Part shown: in pieces, positions 1 through 11,567 of the stretch
Position numbering within the stretch: position 1 is the stretch's first letter
Layout of the letters: every line of letters begins with the position of its first letter
Assembly: GCF_964204645.1 (NCBI RefSeq)
Contig: NC_134027.1
Span: 2,220,485-2,284,484, forward strand
DNA: 64,000 nt
DNA from: Tubulanus polymorphus
Taxonomy: Eukaryota > Nemertea > Palaeonemertea > Tubulaniformes > Tubulanidae
Direction: 5' to 3'
Position numbers and translations under genes: made by a program
Notes under the pieces: model-generated
The model's input: only the letters and a program-made list of their open reading frames with translations
Databases searched by the model: none
What the model was told of the DNA's origin: nothing

Positions 1-235
1 CTTGGTGAAGAGTTTTCGAGGAAATCACAATCTAGCAAAGAGAAATTAAGAGATTCTAAACGGACTCGAACGAGGCGACTCGTGGCAGTTTGATAGAATA
101 TAAATTGAGAACTAAGAGAGCTGAAACGAATTTTGTAATGTGATCCTGCGCCATCCGATATAGACAATACCATAAAAATTGCCGCGATATATTTCCTATT
201 GATTTAAAGTATATTTTTGAGCAAATTGCATTGAT
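1..235 (+). promoter_or_regulatory. 5' flank and probable 5' UTR of FEN1
   Basis: Short AT-rich stretch directly upstream of the FEN1 start codon. I see no coding potential. It probably holds the 5' UTR and part of the promoter, but no convincing TATA box or other element could be named. Confidence 0.4.
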
Positions 236-3200
236 ATGGGAATCCAAGGGCTTGCTAAGTTACTGGCAGACGTAGCCCCATCTTCAATGAAGGAAAATGA
301 AATAAAGAATTATTTTGGTAAGTTGTGTGATCGTTTTTTTTCATTTTATACATCAGTTTATACATCGGACTATGTTAAATTCAAATGTTATTTTGTTTCT
401 CAATATTCTCTAATCCACCGGTTGATATACGGTTGCAGTATTTTACATCATGTGTTACAACTTATTGATTACTTCAAAAGCTAGGTTCCTGGGCTATGCT
501 AATTCTGGAATTATCTTGCAGTTGTTCGAATAATTGATTCTTGCTTGATTCTATTATTGTAGGAAGAAAAGTTGCAATTGATGCTTCAATGTCTATTTAT
601 CAGTTTCTAATCGCTGTTAGACAGGAAGGTAATGTGCTCATGAATGAAGAAGGGGAAACAACAAGGTGAAAATTATATCTATAAATCTACTTGAAAATAT
701 CCGTTGTTTCCTGGTCCTATGTCGTTTATACGTCGTAATGTAAATGATTATGATTTCAGTCATCTGATGGGATTGTTTTATCGTACTATACGCATAGTAG
801 ATAATGGTATCAAGCCGGTTTATGTGTTTGATGGAAAACCACCTGATATGAAATCTGGTGAGGTAAGAGATATCAAACTCGCTTCGCTAGTATTCAACCT
901 GTTTGTAGTTATTTCTTGAAATTCGTCATGTGCGATCCATGTTTGTATTTTTTAAGCTTGAAAAACGAAAGGAGCGCCGGGATGAAGCTCAAAAGGCTTT
1001 GGAAGCTGCACAAGAATCAGGTACCATTCATAATGTTGACTGTGAAACACTGTCCTCGTCCGAAATGTTTCCTTGAGATTTTATCCGATGTTTTGACTAT
1101 CCTAGGCCTAGCATAGAATAAGGCAATTAAATAGTCATCTTTAGGAATACTTAAGTTACATCAAATTCATACAATCCCAGAACGAAGAGACTAAATTAAG
1201 TGATCATTCAACTGCTAATGCAAAAATATTGTGATACAATGTAGTTGTTACTATCATTCGGCTTCCCAGAACCACCTCACACCCATTTCAGACACATTCA
1301 CAATTTCATTGTGAAAAAAAGTATTTGCGATTACTTTTTGACTTGAGTGGTGTCTAAAATGTCTTAAGTGAGACATTTCTATACCATTGGTTAGTTCACT
1401 TTCGATAAAGAAAAGATGCCTGAGGTGGATGGGTTGATGCTGGCAGCAGATTAATACCAATCAATGTTGTAGATAAGAGAATGAATTACGGTGTGTTATA
1501 TTGTTGTTTTATTTTAAAAGGCGACCAGGAAAACATAGATAAATTCAGTCGACGGCTTGTAAAAGTAACAAGACAACACAATGATGAATGCAAACAACTA
1601 TTAAAATTAATGGGAATTCCCTATGTCAATGTAAGTGCTCTTAATTAAATATTACCATAATCTGTAATTTATCCAAAGAATTGGATCTCGAAAATGTATA
1701 TTTTGCAGGCTCCTTGCGAAGCTGAAGCCCAATGTGCTGCATTACAAAAGGCAGGAAAAGTTTACGCCGTTGGTACCGAGGATATGGATGCATTAACATT
1801 CGGTACAAATGTTTTACTCAGAAGATTAACATTCAGTGAAGCTCGTAAGATGCCTATTCAGGAAATTTATTTAGATCGGATTTTAAAAGAGGCAGAGCTA
1901 TCCAGTGAAGAGGTAAATGTTTCCATATGCCGGAAAGAGTTGAGTTTGAAAAAATTAAGAGATTTTTTATTCAAACAATTTGATTCATTTCAGTTTATAG
2001 ATCTGTGTATATTACTGGGATGTGACTATTGTGAATCAATTCGAGGAATCGGACCAAAAAGAGCAATTGAACTTATTAGAAAGTATAAAAGCATCGATGA
2101 AATACTGAAGCATTTAGATAAAGATGTATGAATGTGATGAGTTTCAGTGAATATTTTTGCATTTTGAATGATTTCTTATGAAAATGATTCATTAATTTAA
2201 TACATCTTAATTTCATTTTCCACAGAAATACACAGTGCCAGATAACTGGCTATATAAGGTAAAGGTCTTCATCTTTTAGTCGGTATCATCCATGAATCTT
2301 AAGGATTAATTGTCAGTCTTGATTTTCCTATTTTTACAGGAAGCTAGGGAACTGTTCAAGAATCCTGATGTTACTGAAGGTGAAAATATTGATGTATGTT
2401 TATTTCATTTAACTGTGAAATGTAATTTTCTTGTTTATTCGCTTTTATTGATAGTCATAAATATCTAATTATAGTTAAAATGGATTGAACCAGATGAAGA
2501 AGGTCTTGTGGAATTTATGGTTAAACAAAAAGGATTCAAGTAAATTTAGCTTAAATTTTTTTTACACATATCTTCATATCTTAAGCTATCAGCAAAATGA
2601 TGTGGTTCAACCATTTTCAGTAGAATTTTCTTTTCATTGGATTAATTCATCTTCACCCGTCAAGGGATTCGAACCCACTACGCTAAAGCTGTTCGCCGAA
2701 CCCCTGACCTCACGAGTCGTTGGAGTCGTTACTAGCCGACCAGAATCCGGTCGTACCATTCACAGCGCTTGTAACAAACGACTTTAGGCTTCTATTGGTT
2801 TTCCCGTTAAATGGACCAATCAGCGAACGCTTTACTGAACAAGGAAGTATTTCGCAAATCGATATATGACGTCATGCACAACAGCGCCAGTAATGAAATC
2901 ACGCTTCGTGAGGCCAGGGGGCTGGTGGAAGCGAGTTCGGGAGTGATACCGGACCCCTGGCAAGTGAGGATGGGATTAATTATCAAATACAGAAAAATCA
3001 GTTCGAACAACAGCAAATTAATTGTGTTGGATATTTAGTCCCATATAACGGCATGTTGTTGATAACAATGTGTTTTGTTAATATTCAGTGAGGATCGAAT
3101 TCGAAATGGTGCGAAAAAACTGACAAAGGCTAAGAATACGACGACTCAAGGACGTTTAGATGGATTTTTTACGGTCATGTCGACGTCATCATCATCTACC

Positions 3201-3363
3201 AAGAGAAAGGTTCGTGTTTGTTTTGATGAAGAGTTCTATTTGCTATAAATGTTATTTAAATTCTAAAAGATGTTTGTAAATTATCTTTCAGAATGAAAAA
3301 GAGAAGAAAGGACCACCAAAAAAGAAAGCAAAAGGCGGCACAGGATTCAAGAGAGGGAAATAA
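236..3363 (+). CDS. FEN1: Flap endonuclease 1, complete, 12 exons
   Basis: Structure-specific nuclease that removes 5' flaps during Okazaki-fragment maturation and long-patch base excision repair in the nucleus. Exons: 236-317, 563-665, 760-862, 957-1020, 1521-1630, 1709-1912, 1994-2125, 2226-2258, 2340-2393, 2475-2539, 3089-3209, 3292-3363. They join in frame to 380 residues, the same length as human FEN1. The start MGIQGLAKL is the invariant family N-terminus; its Gly2 is the residue exposed after Met removal. Metal-binding residues are visible: D34 (VAIDAS), D86 (YVFDGKPP), the two Glu in EAEAQ, the two Asp in TEDMD, and Asp in GCDYC. The helix-hairpin-helix region is [16 protein letters not shown]-binding PIP box (QGRLDGFF) lies near residue 340, followed by a Lys-rich nuclear-localisation tail ending FKRGK. 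Exon 8 is a 33-nt microexon. Intron 10 holds a small transposon. A poly(A) signal lies at 3421. Identification is secure. Confidence 0.97.
2648..2972 (-). mobile_element. Non-autonomous DNA transposon (MITE), copy 1, in FEN1 intron 10
   Basis: The element is flanked by identical 9-bp direct repeats, GGATTAATT at 2639-2647 and 2973-2981, interpreted as a target-site duplication. Its ends are an imperfect terminal inverted repeat of about 20 bp beginning CATC(C/T)TC. It matches the copy at 6836-6938 in inverse orientation, at both ends, but has about 220 bp more in the middle. One end contains GGGTTCGAATCCC (antisense here), an exact match to the tRNA B-box consensus. No protein is encoded. Short inverted repeats with 9-bp duplications recall Mutator-like elements, but the superfamily is inference. 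Confidence 0.8.
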
Positions 3364-3420
3364 TCTCGCTATGAATTCTTATTATTATTGTTGTAGTTTC
3401 CAGTTTGCATTTTTGACTAG

Positions 3421-3426
3421 AATAAA
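3421..3426 (+). terminator. Poly(A) signal of FEN1
   Basis: AATAAA 58 bases after the FEN1 stop codon, at the usual spacing for a short 3' UTR. Confidence 0.7.
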
Positions 3427-4065
3427 AAAAACGAAAATTTATTTTTGAAATATTCCACACTTGGGTGTTTTGAATTTTTTTAAAATGTGGTTAGGTGAGG
3501 ATATTAATTTTGAGGATCTCAGTTGGTCATCCGGACCCTTCTTTTTTTGGTCATATGGTGGTGACCCCGGACCAGCAAGCCGTTGTTCAGATGAAAAAGA
3601 CAAAGGTGTAAGGGAGGGTAAATTTTGTGTGTAAATACACATTTTCGGTATGCAAACGCCACCCGCATAGACAGGCAACCAGTCGCATTGTCCACAGCGC
3701 CATCTGTATTCGTCGTTTCACGAATCGATTCTCGCGTTGCTATTGGTTTGTTGCCACGTGTTTACGGTAACTAGAGTAATACGTATTGAAAACGTTACAG
3801 AACGTAGTTCAATCGTCGCCGCTCCTGTTATTCAGAATCGTTTGAACATTCGTCGTACTTGGACGTGTCTATTACGAATCAGTTGAATTTACTCTTCAAA
3901 TAGCGTTTAAATCTAGACAACTCGTGTAGACTAGAAGTGTTTACAGAAAAGGAGTTTAATAAACCAGAAAGTGATCGTATTTTGAATTGTTCTCTGCTGT
4001 TGGAAAAAAGCCAAGGTTAGTGACGACGTCATCATATCGTGTCTAAAACTGTGTGTGATAAAAAG

Positions 4066-4758
4066 ATGTTAAATATCGTATCATCAGTAATGGAAGAATC
4101 GGTAATAGAAGATGTTGTATCCAGTTGTGTTTTCATGAGGAGAAAGAAACGAAGGCAAAATCGCCGTAAAAAGAGACTCGTTTCAAACGGAAATGATTTG
4201 AAGAACTCGTTGAAATCCTCGCGTGGTGGTGAGTCATCGATGACATGTGATCATTTATTAACTCTATCTGAAATTCAAAATAACGCGTTACAATCAAATG
4301 AAGAAAATATGCTCGAAAAACTGTATCGATCGTGTAGTAATTGTGAAGAATGTGATACAAACTCTCCGTTGATCGAACGGAAACGATCTCAACGACGGAC
4401 TTCGTGGCAAAATCATCGGTCATTGTCGCCGAGAAAGACTGTTCTACGACCGTACACCAGTGTATCCGCGCCTTCTAATACTACTCAGTATATCATGGAT
4501 GATTATTACGAAGGTTTGACGAACAATTTCTCGACTCAACAATCGGAAACTGAAGATAACAACAACAACAATGATAGTACGTCGTGTTTCTTACGCGATG
4601 ACTTTGAAGCTGCTTACCTTTCGGCGAAGGTTGACAATCTGAACTCGTATTCGAGAAGCAAACTTTTAAATGACGTGAATTCGTTGACAGGACGCGTTAA
4701 TTTACTCGAAACCAAATTACAATCATTACAGAGACTTTTTGATAATACTGAAAACTGA
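4066..4758 (+). CDS. Unknown intronless protein with basic region and C-terminal coiled coil
   Basis: A single open frame of 230 residues starting at the first ATG (MLNIVSSVMEES). Codons before this ATG are open back to a stop at 4021 but contain no other ATG. A strongly basic run (RRKKRRQNRRKKR, about residues 25-37) is a likely nuclear-localisation or nucleic-acid-binding segment. The middle is low-complexity: Ser- and Asn-rich, with a run of five Asn. The last 40 residues (YLSAKVDNLNSYSRSKLL then a leucine heptad pattern to the stop) should form a coiled coil. I do not recognise the family. Length, ATG position and sustained non-repetitive codon use make a real gene likely. The 4.0-kb region upstream of it, 3427-4065, is probably its promoter and 5' UTR. 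Confidence 0.7.
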   Translation: MLNIVSSVMEESVIEDVVSSCVFMRRKKRRQNRRKKRLVSNGNDLKNSLKSSRGGESSMTCDHLLTLSEIQNNALQSNEENMLEKLYRSCSNCEECDTNSPLIERKRSQRRTSWQNHRSLSPRKTVLRPYTSVSAPSNTTQYIMDDYYEGLTNNFSTQQSETEDNNNNNDSTSCFLRDDFEAAYLSAKVDNLNSYSRSKLLNDVNSLTGRVNLLETKLQSLQRLFDNTEN

Positions 4759-4830
4759 AAAGTTGAATAACTTACTTTTTAAACAACCGTCAATTTGCAG
4801 AAATAATACATGTAATGTTTTTATTGTTCA

Positions 4831-5199
4831 TTGAAGAAATGCTTGTCTAAGTGTCATTCTTTGAATTTCAGTGAAAAGCTTAGATTCACAGTTGAGAACG
4901 CTCGCCATCTGGGAACGCGTACAGCTTTTCACATCTTAGAGCTAATGTTCCGAGAGCCAGGATTTCTGTCGCTGAGGTATAACGCGTTTGGATTTTTGTA
5001 CAAATTCTTGTGTCTTGTTTACTGTAATACCCGCTTAATGAAGTTCCCATTCTGAAATTTCAGGGCTGATTTACGTATCTGTTATTCATGCAGAACCATG
5101 TCAGCCTCTCAGCTAGCCGGTCAGTCTTTCATTTATAAGCTCACACAGTCAAAGGCCACGAATAGCTCGTCCGGAAGCTCGCCAGTCTCGGAGGAATAA
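4831..5199 (+). CDS. Possible small two-exon gene or spliced 3' UTR
   Basis: Two segments, 4831-4976 and 5064-5199, are joined by a consensus GT...TTTCAG intron and stay in one frame for 93 residues (MKKCLSKCHSLNF to SSPVSEE). The stop overlaps an AATAAA at 5195. A further acceptor-like site at 4870 suggests the first segment could instead be an internal exon starting at 4872, but no in-phase donor was found in the upstream coiled-coil gene. It could equally be the spliced 3' UTR of that gene. No family is recognised; Ser-rich C-terminus. Confidence 0.35.
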
Positions 5200-5656
5200 A
5201 GTCTTTTATTCAGTAAGTTTGGTGTGGTAAAACGTGTCCCTGTATTTGCGTAGAAATACTGACTATCCCTTGAACTTGACCTAACATTTGTTATGATACT
5301 TTTTCAGACAAATCCTCAGCCGTTTTGGTGCAAGCTAATAAGAAATGAGTTTGTTACATTTTCTCTCAATCATTGTATATATATTGTATTGTTAATGGTG
5401 CTGTTACCTTTCAGAGTTTTTTTTAGCGAATCAATGAGTATTTCTTTCATTTGCCAGAGATGAATTATTCAAGTTTCTACATTTTCTGAATCACTGAAGA
5501 AGTATTTGGCGAGCATCTTGAGTCTAAATTGTAGACTTTCTATAGATTTCTTTCTTTGTTTTTTTATATATATTGAAAATAAATACGACTTTAAAATGAA
5601 AAAATAGAAATTTTTGTTATAAAGGAAATTTGGGTTTCTTGAACTTGGAAAGGATT

Positions 5657-5774
5657 TTATGTTGGATAAACTTAATTCAACTTTACTGGCAGGCGCAAGT
5701 GTTACTGTTATCTATTTATGTTGGATAAACTTAATTCAACTTTACTGGCAGGCGCAAGTGTTACTGTTATCTAT
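5657..5774. repeat. Perfect 59-bp tandem duplication
   Basis: Two adjacent copies, 5657-5715 and 5716-5774, beginning TTATGTTGGATAAAC, appear identical. The perfection implies a recent event or an assembly artefact. Confidence 0.9.
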
Positions 5775-6835
5775 TAGTAGACTTCACAGAAAGTACCAGT
5801 TTCGGTAATCTGCCGTGGGCCGAATGAACACGTGCACGGATACACTGCATGCTATGATGGTTTGTCTTATAAGTGGACCCTTTTAGAAATAATAGTTTTA
5901 GGGCACTTTATGCTTGATTTTTCTTTTTAAAAAAATGAAATTTATTGGTCACGCGTGAGATCTGAGGTAAGAATACTGATTGGTACAGTCTGAGAACTTC
6001 GAAAATTTAAAAAACAATCTACATTAATATTAAACTCTTCTTGTGCCGCGGCATGTGAGTAATCACCCTTTGGCCGCTTTACCGGACTAATGGGGGTTAC
6101 ATTCGCCGAGTAAAGAGTTCGACTAAAATGCTTTAAAATCGTTTTACAAAGCAGATTTCCCTTAAGTAAAACTTCAACGTTGATAGGTTTTTCATTCATA
6201 ACAAACTAGTGACGAATGATGGGTTCTCGCATGCCACAGTAGTACTGTTAGATCGAATACGAATCGGCGAATATTTATTGCACTCCAACCATTTCCATGG
6301 TATATGGAGGAGAAAACAGTATTTACAATAATTACATAAATTAAACGGTAATAAAAGCTACAAAACTTGATTAACTGGTCTCACACTTTTGTGCATAATT
6401 TACAATACATATATTACCGATACATACACTACCGGAGGGATTTATATACTCTTAGCCGTTCAGTGCTGCCCCATTGTATTACGATAGCGGAATTTACGTG
6501 AACTAAATTAGTTGCAAGCGTTCATGACCACCGAAATGTATGCGATATCGTTATTACGTACAATACCGACCACTGTGATGCCTAATTAATAAACTATGAT
6601 ACTTTTACTCCGTCCTGAATTTTAAATGGTATTTCGATATTTTTTCACGTAATTCTAAGCAAAACACTTCCCTAGTGTAAATGTGTAGTTTTATTCATTT
6701 GATTCGTGAGGCGGATATGATACCGGGCTACCCTCATTAGAAAATGCGGTTTTTATTGGAGATCGCTACTATGGATATTTGGCTACCAGAACCGTCTACC
6801 CTTGGAGTAATCATTTTAATTCAATACTCCAAGGT

Positions 6836-6938
6836 CATCCTCGCTTGCCAGGGGTCCGGTATCGTCCCGAACTCGCTTCCACCAGCTCGGGGAACGGCTT
6901 TAGCAGAGTGGGTTCGAATCCCTTGACGGGTGAAGATG
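6836..6938 (+). mobile_element. Non-autonomous DNA transposon (MITE), copy 2
   Basis: 103-bp element flanked by the 9-bp direct repeat CTCCAAGGT (6827-6835 and 6939-6947). It starts CATCCTCGCTTGCCAGGGG and ends in a sequence whose complement begins CATCTTCACCCGTCAAGGG, so the ends form an imperfect inverted repeat differing mainly by transitions. The 3' half contains GGGTTCGAATCCC, a perfect tRNA B-box match, but no A box or cloverleaf is seen. Apparently an internally deleted relative of the copy at 2648-2972. Confidence 0.85.
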
Positions 6939-7384
6939 CTCCAAGGTCTACCTGGGTTTACTCATGACGAAGAATTCAGAAAACGATGACAATGAAAAAT
7001 GTTGCGGTGATTAAATTTAGATGCGATTCTCGTCAATCTAATGAACAATAGAGTTAGATTAATGCTGCATTTCTCATCGGTTGTTTTTTTACTGGATGCA
7101 TCAGAATGAGAGACCACCGCCGTGAAATCAGTCAGTCATGAATTCTATTTTCGCCCTCTTGGTTGTATAGGTGCGGATGCAGGCCGATATTTCGGACAGT
7201 TATTGAAAAAACTGCCCCTTTTCCCTGAACGAACCATTTTGAATTGCTATCATATTCAGTAAATGATTCTTAAAAAAAAGATTTCTGTAACATTGTGTCT
7301 ATGTCACCGATGGGATGTTTGAGAAATCATTTAAAAGTGCCATGTCAAGAATTTAATGTGCTCCTCCAGATCCGGAATACAGTG

Positions 7385-7507
7385 GGAAATGGTTCTGGGT
7401 TCGGCCATGGGTTACCCCGCGGTTACGCCGATGCCCCGTCATAGTCCAGGCCAGCGTGTTGGGATAAGCTCGGGAGGCAACCAAACTCTGGCAAGCGAGG
7501 AAGATGT
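7385..7507. repeat. Possible degraded relative of the same transposon
   Basis: GC-rich block ending CTGGCAAGCGAGGAAGATG, close to the complement of the CATCCTCGCTTGCCAG transposon end. The other end and a target-site duplication were not found, so this is tentative. Confidence 0.35.
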
Positions 7508-8866
7508 ATTTGAACATGGATGAATTCGCTCTATAATGTCGCTTTGATTGCGTTTACACACGGTGATGTTTTTAATAATTGTTTACTTCCTTTTGCGTGT
7601 TTCCGCACTGGATGCGCCTCAGGGATGGGCACGTTAAACAGCATCGGGAATATAGAATGTCTGGTAATGATTTCGATAAGATAGAAAAATGGAACTTTCG
7701 CATATTCGAGATCAGTTCAAATTTGCTCTATGCGTGCACTTCTCATTCAAACAGCCAGAAACATCGGTGAATAAATTAATGGTGCGCATTCATGGAGGTT
7801 ATGGTCGTTGTTAAAACGTTTCTGTCTTGTTGACGTAACACTCGGCTGTGAATATCAGAGTCCCGTCGTGTACGTCACACGCGGAAACAATTCTTGCAAT
7901 AGCCTTCGTTTTGTTCAACGCACTGAGCTCTAATGGTTTCATTGTTTGCTCGGGGATGAGCGATTTCTCAAAATAATCAAGTTAAAGTTTTCCCTTTATC
8001 CCGTCGGATTACCAGATGCGATGGTTTTTGTTTTATGTTTAAAATCTTGGCTTTGAGGTTTTTCATTCTTATCTGTAGACTGTTTTACGCAGAAGCAACA
8101 GTAAAAGGCTATGACGGCTAATGCTTTGTGCTTTCATGAAAAATACTAAAGGTTGTCAATTCCATCCGGATACCAGTCGAGCAACGTCGTAACTGACATC
8201 AACATGATCTGAAAGAAGCTGATAAAGTCACCAGTAGTTTGAGAGGATATACACAGAGACGCGACAAAGAAAATATTGCGCTTTATTCGTAGGACTTAGT
8301 CCATTGCGTCGTGGAGGAATGATCAAAATCGATGACCCTTACGTCAACAAGAAAAAACACCAATATCTTTCAGCGTGTGCAAACTAACTGCAAATATATA
8401 CTTTTAGTTTATATTGGAAAATGAACATTCTCCTAGGTTTGTCACAACGAGTGGAAACTGTAAGAATTCCAAGCAAGCTTTCATGACATGGTGGGAAATT
8501 GCTGTCCATTGAGATATGAGAGAGTGGTATGAGAGAGTATTTTTTTGCTGTAAAAGATAATTGTCTTTGTCAAATCATAGAGCGGTCGATAGGAGAAGTG
8601 ACCGTTCATCGTCCAGGGGTCAGTAATGAGCCGAAGAAATTCTAGATAATGATATCCGTTTGACTTTCAAGTCACGTTTGTTTATAAACTAGGTGCGTCG
8701 TACACGGCCCGGTCGGGAGTAATCTCGTCGAGACGCTCACAACCAGAAACGGTACCGAATCCACCGCGTCCCCTTAAGTCTGATGTCACAATCTTTATAT
8801 ATATACACATTCACCGTAGAAATGACGTTAGACTAACTACTACGATAGACGCTGTATCGTACGGGA

Positions 8867-8886
8867 CTCTCTCTCTCTCTCTCTCT
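8867..8886. repeat. CT dinucleotide microsatellite
   Basis: About ten uninterrupted CT units, following a pyrimidine-rich context. Confidence 0.9.
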
Positions 8887-10535
8887 ATCTATACAGCTAC
8901 ATTCCATTAGTCAGTTTTGTTTTCGTAAACTACACGTTTCAATTACTAACCACTCGGGAAATTACTTACTGTCGCTATAATCCAATAAATCCCGTGTTTA
9001 CAATTACCCGGTAAATGTGAACTGACCAGAAGTTCAAATTGCCCAATTGATCATTATTTTATTCATGACTTTTGTTAATTCAGCCATTTTCTTACTCCAG
9101 CTTTCATTTGAAAAAAATCAATCGAAAAATCTACCCATATTGTGTGATAGTCCTAACCTACGTCGTGGAACTCGTGCTATATCATAATTTTGTAACGCAC
9201 TCAAATCCCTGATTTTTTAATTCCTAAAAGATATACACTCAATGTTCTCCTGTTAATTGCTAGACAAAATCCAAATTGATATCGATTACTGAGGTTTTGT
9301 AACATCATCGCATTATCAGCAATTGTTTTTGCATTTAGTCAGAAAGTAGATTTCTTATTATATCAGGATATTGCTGCTCAAAATTGCAGCTCGAGTCGTT
9401 AGTACCACAGCGATAGAAACGTTCAATATTTCCTTTGAGAACTGAAGGCTTCGTCGAAAGAAACGAAAATGCGTTTGAATTCTCCCCAGGACACGTTTCG
9501 TACGGTTTCTCTCCATTCTGACGTCAGCAAGTGTGAAACATGATTATCCCCCAAACTGAGGATTCCGTTAATTAGTTACGAGTTCCCAAATGAACAATAA
9601 AGAACTCTTCACACAAACGGTAGGGTCTCGTCATGTAGAGTACACTTTCTCATCGCAAAGGTTTACGGATTGATCAACTACAAGGAAATTCTTAAGTAAT
9701 CTAGAGATTTCAATTTATAGAAAAAAATTAACCACGGCTTATCCGATGTATTCAAACATTCTTCATTTGAGTGTATAGTCACCGGTCGAGCATTACAAAC
9801 TTGTACATCCGACATGAAACGTGTAATGGAAACGTAATTAGAATCAATCCCGCAGACGCTGATTGAGCTGTGTTTTTGCCGAGCTGGACGAACTTTCCAT
9901 CAAAATGCCGGACATCGAAACCACGCATGCTTCGGCAATTTGTACTTGGCATAATGAAGCGGGAATCTCGTCGTCACTGTCGTATGTATACTGTGTGCGA
10001 GAAAACCTCATTTCTCGATTTTTATTCCATTCCTTCTCCACTCATCTTCAGTTGGATTGAGAGAATATTGACATTTTCCAATATATTTCGCCAATAAGAA
10101 TAGCCCCTTAATCTTATTGTGTGTGAGAAAATATTAAATTTACTGTCAATCTCCAGAATTGATTTTATGAGTCGTCTTGAAATTGAATTAGTGTTTCGAC
10201 ACGTTGAAAAAGAAAGCACCATGTTCCGTACTTATTGATGATACGATTTAGAACTTATTTTATACCGATGATACACAATGCTTTCATTTACTCAGTTAAT
10301 TCGAGGTATGGACACATAATTTATCATCTTAACATTGTCCAACAAAAAAATAACTATCATGTGAAATATTTTGATCGGCTTTGGAGTCCGACAAAGGTAA
10401 ACCTTGGCTATTGGTATTTACGGTATTACAGTTGTTTAAAAATATCACACTCTCATTGGATAGAATGCAAATTAACCAGATACACATAACATACATATAC
10501 ACTAACTAAGCTGATCGCGCACGTTCAGCTAAACA

Positions 10536-11567
10536 ATGATGACGACTGACAATTTCACCGAATCAGCGACGACGATGAACGAATGCCAGCGTATGAGGAG
10601 CCTTCCTTATAACTGGAAAGATAAGTTTAGTGTATATCTCTACATCAGTTTATATTTACCAGTGTCATTGTTTGGTATTATGTTGAACAGTGTCACCATT
10701 CACGTTTTGAAAAGTTTAAAAGGCTCTTCATACCACGTAATAAATATCTTGGCAATTTTTGACTTATTATTTACAATTTCTGCTTTCATTGTGTACCCAC
10801 TGCGTACGGCGTATGTAACGGCAGTACTCGGTGATATAGTTCTTCGTAAAAATGACTGGAATTTTGGGAAGTGGATTATTACGATAACTCTACCTTTCTT
10901 TTTCGCATTTCAAATGGCCCGAAATTGGATCGTCGTACTGCTTAGCTTTGAACGACTGATCGTCGTATTTCTACCGCTTAAATCACGAATTATTTGGACC
11001 CGAACCACCGTAAATTTCGTCACTTCTTTCATCGTGATAGCTTCCTTCGGTTGTTTCTCGCTTCACTTCTTGCCCCGCAGAATGCCAACGCGTCTAGATT
11101 GTTTAGAAGCATGGGAAATTATTTACGTCAATGGCGAGCCTACAGTTTTTCAACACTTGAACAAACACGTGAAACATATCGAACATTGGTCTTATATGGT
11201 TTTAACCGTTTTTACCCCGATCATATCCTTGATACTTATAAATGTATTGGTGGCAACTAAATCAATTATTGAAGAAGTAAAACGCGTTTCATTGGGAGGA
11301 AAAGTGTCTCCAAAAGACCGTCGAATTTTGAAAATGACTATGGCTGTCGTTGCCGTTTACATTATTTGTGAAGGTCCAGGAGTCTACGATAAAATGATCT
11401 TGACAGGAATCATGAGAGGAACTAATCTCATTCCGCCGCTGGTATTTCGCAAGGTTGCATTATTTCTAACCATCCTCGATTCATGCGTGAATTTCATCAT
11501 TTATTGTTCAACAAATAATAAATTCAAAGATGTTGTGAAAAACATGATCAAACGATCTCCTTCTTAA
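10536..11567 (+). CDS. Rhodopsin-class peptide GPCR (FMRFamide-receptor-like)
   Basis: 343-residue seven-transmembrane receptor encoded by one exon, starting at the first ATG. Class A landmarks: TM1 with Asn in GIMLNSVTIHVL; TM2 with Asp in ILAIFDLLF; the TM3 end is SFERLIVVFLPL, an ERL variant of the DRY motif; TM6 follows a basic loop (SPKDRRILKMTMAVV); TM7 is SCVNFIIY, with Val instead of Pro before Asn (classical NPxxY). An extracellular-loop-2 Cys is at RLDCLEAW. Two N-terminal features suit a surface receptor: a sequon (NFTE) near residue 6 and no signal peptide. Loop pattern and TM7 resemble invertebrate FMRFamide or related short-peptide receptors coupling to G proteins at the plasma membrane. 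The ligand cannot be assigned. The TM6 CWxP motif is replaced by CEGP. A poly(A) signal lies at 11741. Confidence 0.9.
   Translation: MMTTDNFTESATTMNECQRMRSLPYNWKDKFSVYLYISLYLPVSLFGIMLNSVTIHVLKSLKGSSYHVINILAIFDLLFTISAFIVYPLRTAYVTAVLGDIVLRKNDWNFGKWIITITLPFFFAFQMARNWIVVLLSFERLIVVFLPLKSRIIWTRTTVNFVTSFIVIASFGCFSLHFLPRRMPTRLDCLEAWEIIYVNGEPTVFQHLNKHVKHIEHWSYMVLTVFTPIISLILINVLVATKSIIEEVKRVSLGGKVSPKDRRILKMTMAVVAVYIICEGPGVYDKMILTGIMRGTNLIPPLVFRKVALFLTILDSCVNFIIYCSTNNKFKDVVKNMIKRSPS

Larger units (their letters stand above)
5200..10535. other. Intergenic region
   Basis: AT-rich sequence with no supported gene. It contains a 59-bp tandem duplication (5657), a transposon copy (6836), a GC-richer block at 7385-7507 that may be a further relic, and a CT microsatellite (8867). 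The end nearest 10536 must carry the promoter of the GPCR gene, but nothing specific could be named. Confidence 0.6.

Noticed and set aside
2811-3038. 75-codon open frame inside FEN1 intron 10
   Set aside because: It lies across the transposon and intron; FEN1 exons 10 and 11 join correctly without it.
6905-6938. tRNA gene suggested by a perfect B box
   Set aside because: No A box, acceptor stem or cloverleaf; the sequence is the end of a transposon with target-site duplications.
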